From: Bartonella clarridgeiae ATCC 51734
GTDB lineage: Bacteria > Pseudomonadota > Alphaproteobacteria > Rhizobiales > Rhizobiaceae
Length of the DNA stretch: 64,000 nucleotides
Reading direction: 5' to 3'
Assembly (NCBI RefSeq): GCF_000518185.1
Contig: NZ_KI912397.1
Span: 1 to 64,000, forward strand
Part shown: piece by piece, positions 59,556-64,000 of the stretch
Numbering within the stretch: position 1 is the first letter of the stretch
How the letters are laid out: each line of letters opens with the position of its first letter
The notes under the pieces: model-generated
Seen by the model: only the letters and a program-made list of their open reading frames with translations
Databases searched by the model: none
What the model was told of the DNA's origin: nothing
Position numbers and translations under genes: made by a program

Positions 59556-60416
59556 TTAAAATAACTTTGGAAAATTACCACTAATCGCTGCTTTGGTTAT
59601 CAACCAATAACGATGAAGCAATAATGAAGTCGTATTGCCGTGAAAAACTTTTGCTCCCAACTGTATTGTTTTTTGCAAAGATGCCGGCGTAACTGCTAAT
59701 GGGAGAAATGCTGGTTTAAGCGTTTTAGGCAAAACAACAGAATGCTCATAAAACTTAAGATAGTAATCTCGCGATAACGCTACCATAGCCTCAATAATCT
59801 GCTGTTTTTGTTCATCATTAATGCAATTGGAATCTAACTCTCCCCTATTCATCCCCAAAGCCTCTAACATATCGGCAGGAAAATAACATTGATATCGTGA
59901 TTGCATCAATGAAAAAAGACGTAATATACCACTTAATGCTTGAGCTATCCCCCCATATTTACAAGCATCTGTGAAATTTGGTGCCACATCAAAATCTAAT
60001 ATCTGGCAAGACAGTTTCAATATTGTACTTGCTGTTTTACTACAATAAGTCTCAAGATCATGAATAGTTATTATTGGATTATGGTAAAGATCAAAAATAC
60101 GCGCATCGCAATAATGTAAAAAAGCGGTTTTCGGTAATTTAAACAAAGTAATTGTTTTTAATAAATCACTTAAAACGGGATTATTCTCACTATTTTGTAT
60201 TTCATCATTAGCAATAGAATCACGCCACCAACGTAATCGTATCTCACCAATAAGCGGATCACGTACACTTTCGCGAATACGAGCAACTTCTGCATTAAAA
60301 GCGTAAAGAGCAGCTAATGCTCTACGTTTTTGTTTGGGTGCAAATAAAACTGATATATAACGATCACGATCTGTATTACGTAAAATATCAAGACAATAAG
60401 GAAGAAAATTTATCAT
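59556..60416 (-). CDS. Phytoene/squalene synthase family protein
   Basis: 286 aa, all-helical isoprenoid synthase fold: DRDRYISVLFAPKQKRRALAALYAFNAEVARIRE and IRLRWWRDSI. The typical DxxxD motifs are not well kept: the first is replaced by NAEVARIRE, the second region reads CKYGGIAQALSG. It is therefore closer to the NDUFAF6 group, linked to respiratory complex I assembly, than to carotenoid enzymes. It overlaps the Mth938-domain gene by four bases, so the two are translated together. Confidence 0.82.
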   Translation of the reverse strand: MINFLPYCLDILRNTDRDRYISVLFAPKQKRRALAALYAFNAEVARIRESVRDPLIGEIRLRWWRDSIANDEIQNSENNPVLSDLLKTITLFKLPKTAFLHYCDARIFDLYHNPIITIHDLETYCSKTASTILKLSCQILDFDVAPNFTDACKYGGIAQALSGILRLFSLMQSRYQCYFPADMLEALGMNRGELDSNCINDEQKQQIIEAMVALSRDYYLKFYEHSVVLPKTLKPAFLPLAVTPASLQKTIQLGAKVFHGNTTSLLLHRYWLITKAAISGNFPKLF

Positions 60417-60808
60417 TCTATTGCAAATAATAATGCAGCAACCGCACGATCTTCAGCCAAGAGAACATTAAACGTACGTACTGCAGCTCCTGTGCTCATT
60501 GTATCTGTCGAAATATGCTTTTCCCATAAAAGAAACCGTAACTTTTCGGGTAAGGGCAACAATTCGAGTCCAGTACCTATCAATAAAATCTCAATCTTAT
60601 CTGCTTCTTCCACAACACGAGAAATATTATCCTGTGTAGGAATAGGCCCTTTCATATCGATACCATAAATACCTGATGGTAAACAAATAATAGAACCTTT
60701 GTGAGACATATCTGCGAAACGAAATCCCCCATTCCCATAAGCATCAATAGATGCACGTCCCGGAAAATGCGCTTCACGAATTTGAATTGCATATGACATA
60801 ACAGACAT
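60413..60808 (-). CDS. Mth938-like domain protein (NDUFAF3/DUF498 type)
   Basis: 131 aa. Family marks: YGNGGFRFADMSHKGSIICLPSGIYG, LLIGTGLELLPLP and the tail TGAAVRTFNVLLAEDRAVAALLFA. Eukaryotic NDUFAF3 is a complex I assembly factor; bacterial members often lie beside sec genes. Either of two ATGs (codon 1 or 4) may start. It overlaps the phytoene synthase-like gene (ATGA), forming a pair that corresponds to two mitochondrial complex I assembly factors. Confidence 0.85.
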   Translation of the reverse strand: MSVMSYAIQIREAHFPGRASIDAYGNGGFRFADMSHKGSIICLPSGIYGIDMKGPIPTQDNISRVVEEADKIEILLIGTGLELLPLPEKLRFLLWEKHISTDTMSTGAAVRTFNVLLAEDRAVAALLFAIE

Positions 60809-61290
60809 CTTTTATTTTTGGAAACCCAATTGCATTTTTCTCTCCTAAATCAGCATAGAAACAATAATAAAAACTAACGAATAAGCAGGGATCATAACAT
60901 TTTAACAAAGACACGTAAAATCTTTAATATCAATCCACCAAAATAAGAAAGAGGGCAATACCCTAAAATATTGCAAATAATATCAAAAAGTTTGCAATAA
61001 AATGTAATGAAAACACATATCATAAACAGAGAAAGTTATCTCAATCTATTTTCTTCAAAAAATTTGATCGTATCATATACAGCAAGCACATTAGAGTAAT
61101 AAATAATTACAAACTGCTATAATATTTCATCAATTAAATTAGTTTTTTTAAAAATAACCTATAAAAAACAAATAGAGGTAAAATACCATTTATCAATTAT
61201 CAAGCTACTTAATAAAATATAATGGCCCTTATACAAAAAGCCATTACGTATCCGTAAAAGTAATGTTTAAAAGAATCATATAAATCATAA
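60809..61290. other. Spacer between yajC and the Mth938-domain gene, where secDF might be expected
   Basis: About 480 AT-rich bases. No secD or secF sequence, nor any fragment of one that I could recognise on either strand. Confidence 0.55.
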
Positions 61291-61749
61291 CTACGTTTTC
61301 TGTTTATTTTTCTTTTGTACAACTTTTTTTATTTTAGTAGCAGACATATTTTTCTTTATTCCAACCTTATCTTCAGAAGTTTTGGATGCTTTTATCTTAG
61401 TGCTAGGTTTTGATTTTTCTTCCGATAGTGGTTCACCTTTAACCCGAACATCAGCTAATGTTGAACGAATAACGCGAATACGTATACCTTCACCAATTTC
61501 AACTTCTAACTCGCCACTCCCATCATAAACTTTTGTAACTTTACCAAGAATACCTCCACCCGTCACAACTGTATCTCCACGACGCACAGCATTAAGCATT
61601 TCCTGCCTCTTTTTCATTTGCGCACGCTGTGGACGAATGATCAAAAAATACATGATTGCAAAAATTAAAATGAAAGGGACAAAGGTAATAAATGATGCTC
61701 CATTCGAAGTATCACTTATAGCCTGAGCGTAAGCGTTAGTAACCAACAT
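61291..61749 (-). CDS. yajC: Preprotein translocase subunit YajC
   Basis: Small inner-membrane partner of SecDF. 152 aa, longer than the ~110 aa of E. coli. One transmembrane helix (FITFVPFILIFAIMYFLIIRP), then QRAQMKKRQEMLNAVRRGDTVVTGGGILGKV, the YajC core. A Lys-rich C-terminal extension (KIKASKTSEDKVGIKKNMSA) is extra. GGAG precedes the ATG. No SecD/SecF gene follows, unlike the usual order. Confidence 0.93.
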   Translation of the reverse strand: MLVTNAYAQAISDTSNGASFITFVPFILIFAIMYFLIIRPQRAQMKKRQEMLNAVRRGDTVVTGGGILGKVTKVYDGSGELEVEIGEGIRIRVIRSTLADVRVKGEPLSEEKSKPSTKIKASKTSEDKVGIKKNMSATKIKKVVQKKNKQKT

Positions 61750-62407
61750 TTTTATCTCCTATAGATTAAACTTCAAGTATCTCTTACTTCACTAAAATAA
61801 GTTTTTGACTCATAAGAAGAAAGCTCATTTAGATACTGTAAAACTACATCATACAGTTGTAACTTTTTCAAAGGAAATAAAGCTTTAAGAACAAGAAAGC
61901 AACGAACAAAAATTAAAAAAATTTATTTCGTTTTTCTGTATATCATTTAAATATCAACTTTTCCCTAAATTAATTATCAGAATATTTTAAAACTTTTTAT
62001 TCTAAATACAGCAATCATTACATTTTTCGTATATTTTTACTGATTTCCTCAATTGTTTTTAAATAGCTTTCTTCAAAAAACGTGTACTCTTAAGTTGTGT
62101 TCTCCTTAGACGTTCCAGCCGATCATCAGGAAGATACTCTTAACTCTATTCAAAAGGAGAGAATTTGTATTTTCTTATTATCTTAGATAACAAGATCCTT
62201 TTATATCCCCCCCAAAAAACCAAAAGTAAAAACTTCCGAAGACTATAAATTCAGAACTTCACAATACAAATAATAATGTGGGATTTTCAGACACGATTTT
62301 TGAAATACTGTCAATAGAAAAATACTACATATTGATATAATCTACATGAATCATCTACAGTTTAAGAGGTTTACAAATCGATTATCAACAAAAGGGATGC
62401 CATCTAT
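61750..62407. other. Spacer with traces of a lost gene
   Basis: About 660 bases. A minus-strand fragment near 62060-62140 reads EYLPDDRLERLRRTQLKSTR before stops and may be the tail of a decayed gene. No intact gene. Confidence 0.4.
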
Positions 62408-62707
62408 ATGAAATTAGTGTTACTTTCAAAAACAATAACAATAAGTACCCCCTTAGCTTTCGTTATGTGTAGTATTGGAATATGGGTTACTTGTTCGATT
62501 TTTTTCAATTGTTTTCTCTTGAAACCGACATTTATTACTCACGCTCTCATCATTTCTTGTATCATCTCTTTTATTGTGATACTTTTAAAATCATGGTTCA
62601 CAGCTTTTTTCATAGTTGGAATAGTAAGCTGCGGAGGTAAACTTATGAGTCCTTTATTCAATCAGGTGCTCTTACTGTGGTTCACTGTAGAACTTTTAAT
62701 GCAATAG
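62408..62707 (+). CDS. Small hypothetical membrane protein
   Basis: 99 aa, not recognised. Three hydrophobic stretches (TPLAFVMCSIGIWVTCSIFF, ALIISCIISFIVILL, WFTAFFIVGIVSCGG) predict an integral membrane protein. ATG with AAAGGGATG about 10 bases upstream. It stands alone between decayed spacers and could be a remnant of a larger transporter. Whether it is expressed is open. Confidence 0.4.
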   Translation: MKLVLLSKTITISTPLAFVMCSIGIWVTCSIFFNCFLLKPTFITHALIISCIISFIVILLKSWFTAFFIVGIVSCGGKLMSPLFNQVLLLWFTVELLMQ

Positions 62708-63342
62708 TTTTTCACACTTTTATAAAAATTGATAGTTTAAAAAACTATTCATGAAAGGTTTCAAGATCACACAAAGTGAATTAATATTTTTGTCAATTTT
62801 AACGCTTGAACATGATATTATCAAATCTACTTGACTATTCATTTAAAATACTTGTTAAAATCTCTATGAAAGTTATACCATAGCTTTATTCAGAATCGGC
62901 ATTTCAGAAACTCTCAAGCTTAAAAGAACGACTATATAAATACGCAACTGTGACTTTCATTGACAACGATGTCTCCACGAGATCACAAACCTATAAGATC
63001 TGATTCGTGTTCGTGCTTTGTTAGCTTCTTCCTATGCGCAAAATTTAAGAGTAATCGGGTTAGAATAGCCTACTCTCTTAACAATAAGAAATAAACAACG
63101 GGAAATGACTCTCTTATCCTACTATTAGATGAATGATTAGCCTCGACAAACCCATAATACTTGACAACTGAAATGCTATTTCAGCTAATCACTTTGTTTA
63201 TTAACATTACAAACTAACATAATCTAATAAGTAATAATATTCAAAACAGTCAAACAAGAACTTACAAAACATTATAATAAAGCTTATATTTGTAACCAAA
63301 GCAAGCGAATTCATATGAATTTAAATTATTTCGATAACCAAC
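62708..63342. other. Decayed spacer
   Basis: About 635 bases. A plus-strand stretch near 62990-63070 reads DLIRVRALLASSYAQNLRVIG, which looks formerly coding, but it is broken on both sides. No gene is supported. Confidence 0.4.
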
Positions 63343-64000
63343 TTAGTTTTCTAAATATTCAGCAGGATCGACAGGTATAGAATTTTTACGGACCTCAAAA
63401 TAAACACGCGGTGTTTTAGCATCTCCTGAAAAACCCGATTTCGCAATTTCATCACCACGGCGGACCCTTTGTCCTCTATTAACAATAAGCTTACTATTAT
63501 GCCCATAAATAGTAATAATATTGTTTTCGTGCCGAATCATGACAACGTTACCAAGCTTTTTCAACCCATCACTTGCATAAATAACAACACCATTTTCCGC
63601 AGCTTTTACTGATGATCCTTCAGGCACTGTAATATCTATTCCTCGATTAACTGCAGTTCCTTTCTTTTGACCAAAGTGACTCAACAAACGTCCTCGTACT
63701 GGCCATCGCATTTTAGAAATACCTGTCGATTGTGGAACTACAATATCATTTGGATCAGTAACTCGATCTGATGAATCATTTATGGACTTATGTGTTGTTG
63801 CCTGTGCAAGAGAATTTTTCTCAATGTCTAACATATTGTTTTTTACCGCAGGCGCAGTCTTTATAGGCGCTTCATATACAGAAGCAGGAGTTTTTTTCTG
63901 TTCAACAGAAGACACATTCTTAGACTGAGATGAAAATACCTTTTTTGATACATCTGAAGTACTATCTTGAACATTTGAAGCCATCTTTGTACTTCGATCT
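63343..64000 (-). CDS. M23/LytM-domain murein hydrolase activator, NlpD-like (partial at window edge)
   Basis: C-terminal part only; the frame stays open to the window end, so the start lies outside. A Ser/Ala/Lys-rich linker leads to a LytM domain (MRWPVRGRLLSHFGQKKG...GIDITVPEGSSVKAAENGVVIYA, GNVVMIRHENNIITIYGHNSKL). The first zinc His is absent (VNRGID instead of HxGxD-type HRGxD), and the last HxH is YFE (VYFEVRKN), so it is probably not catalytic. NlpD, EnvC and DipM are similarly degenerate and activate amidases. Position beside yajC fits the rhizobial nlpD-yajC order. Confidence 0.88.
   Translation of the reverse strand, partial: DRSTKMASNVQDSTSDVSKKVFSSQSKNVSSVEQKKTPASVYEAPIKTAPAVKNNMLDIEKNSLAQATTHKSINDSSDRVTDPNDIVVPQSTGISKMRWPVRGRLLSHFGQKKGTAVNRGIDITVPEGSSVKAAENGVVIYASDGLKKLGNVVMIRHENNIITIYGHNSKLIVNRGQRVRRGDEIAKSGFSGDAKTPRVYFEVRKNSIPVDPAEYLEN

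Overview
This is chromosomal DNA from an alphaproteobacterium, most likely a Bartonella species; I cannot name the species from the sequence alone. Four things point there. The base composition is very AT-rich with long decayed spacers. The gene orders are of rhizobial type (rpsL-rpsG-fusA-tuf; thyA-folA-hflK-hflC-degP-like; valS-popZ-like-tolC-pcm). The tmRNA gene is circularly permuted and encodes the tag ANDNYAEARLIAA. Most telling is a Fic-OB-BID protein of the Bartonella effector (Bep) type.

Layout. 1-4.3 kb: str operon (tuf, fusA, rpsG, rpsL; minus strand). 4.7-8.9 kb: xthA, then a four-gene polar amino acid ABC importer (gltIJKL-like). 9.4-15.1 kb: valS, a PopZ/DUF2497 protein, tolC and an isoaspartyl methyltransferase-like gene. 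15.3-19.7 kb: tRNA-Cys, tRNA-Asn, an rhlE-like helicase, a small exported protein and tRNA-Leu. 19.7-30.3 kb: an accessory zone with two YopJ-family acetyltransferase genes on either side of a Fic-BID effector gene, about 4 kb of decayed coding sequence and an Omp25/hemin-binding-type porin-like protein. 30.3-42.1 kb: pdxJ, a RecD-like helicase, an extensively decayed acetolactate synthase gene, miaA, a DegP-type protease, hflC, hflK, folA, thyA and kgtP. 42.2-46.7 kb: a broken DUF2853 gene, the permuted ssrA, sspB, a DUF4169 gene and uvrD/pcrA. 47.1-52.0 kb: three paralogous hexapeptide-repeat proteins (here called YGNA proteins) with a decayed copy of the uvrD 3' end between the second and third. 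52.3-55.6 kb: sco1/senC, prmA and an Xaa-Pro aminopeptidase gene. 55.9-59.5 kb: an autotransporter gene plus a remnant of another. 59.6-64 kb: a phytoene/squalene synthase-like gene, a Mth938-domain gene, yajC and a degenerate M23/LytM gene cut by the window edge.

How the genes fit together. The housekeeping blocks cover translation, folate/thymidylate metabolism, membrane protein quality control and ribosome rescue; ssrA and its ClpXP adaptor sspB are neighbours. The accessory blocks are aimed at the host: AMPylating and acetylating effectors, an outer-membrane protein and an autotransporter. Several of these carry short tandem duplications. A 10-bp unit in the autotransporter signal peptide and a 31-bp unit in the Bep gene are not multiples of three, so copy-number change would switch the reading frame. 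Decay is widespread (acetolactate synthase, DUF2853, Bep-zone fragments, autotransporter remnant), as expected of a host-restricted genome.

The most novel-looking item is the YGNA family: a conserved N-terminal module followed by long arrays of six-residue repeats, spread by a segmental duplication that carried the uvrD tail with it.
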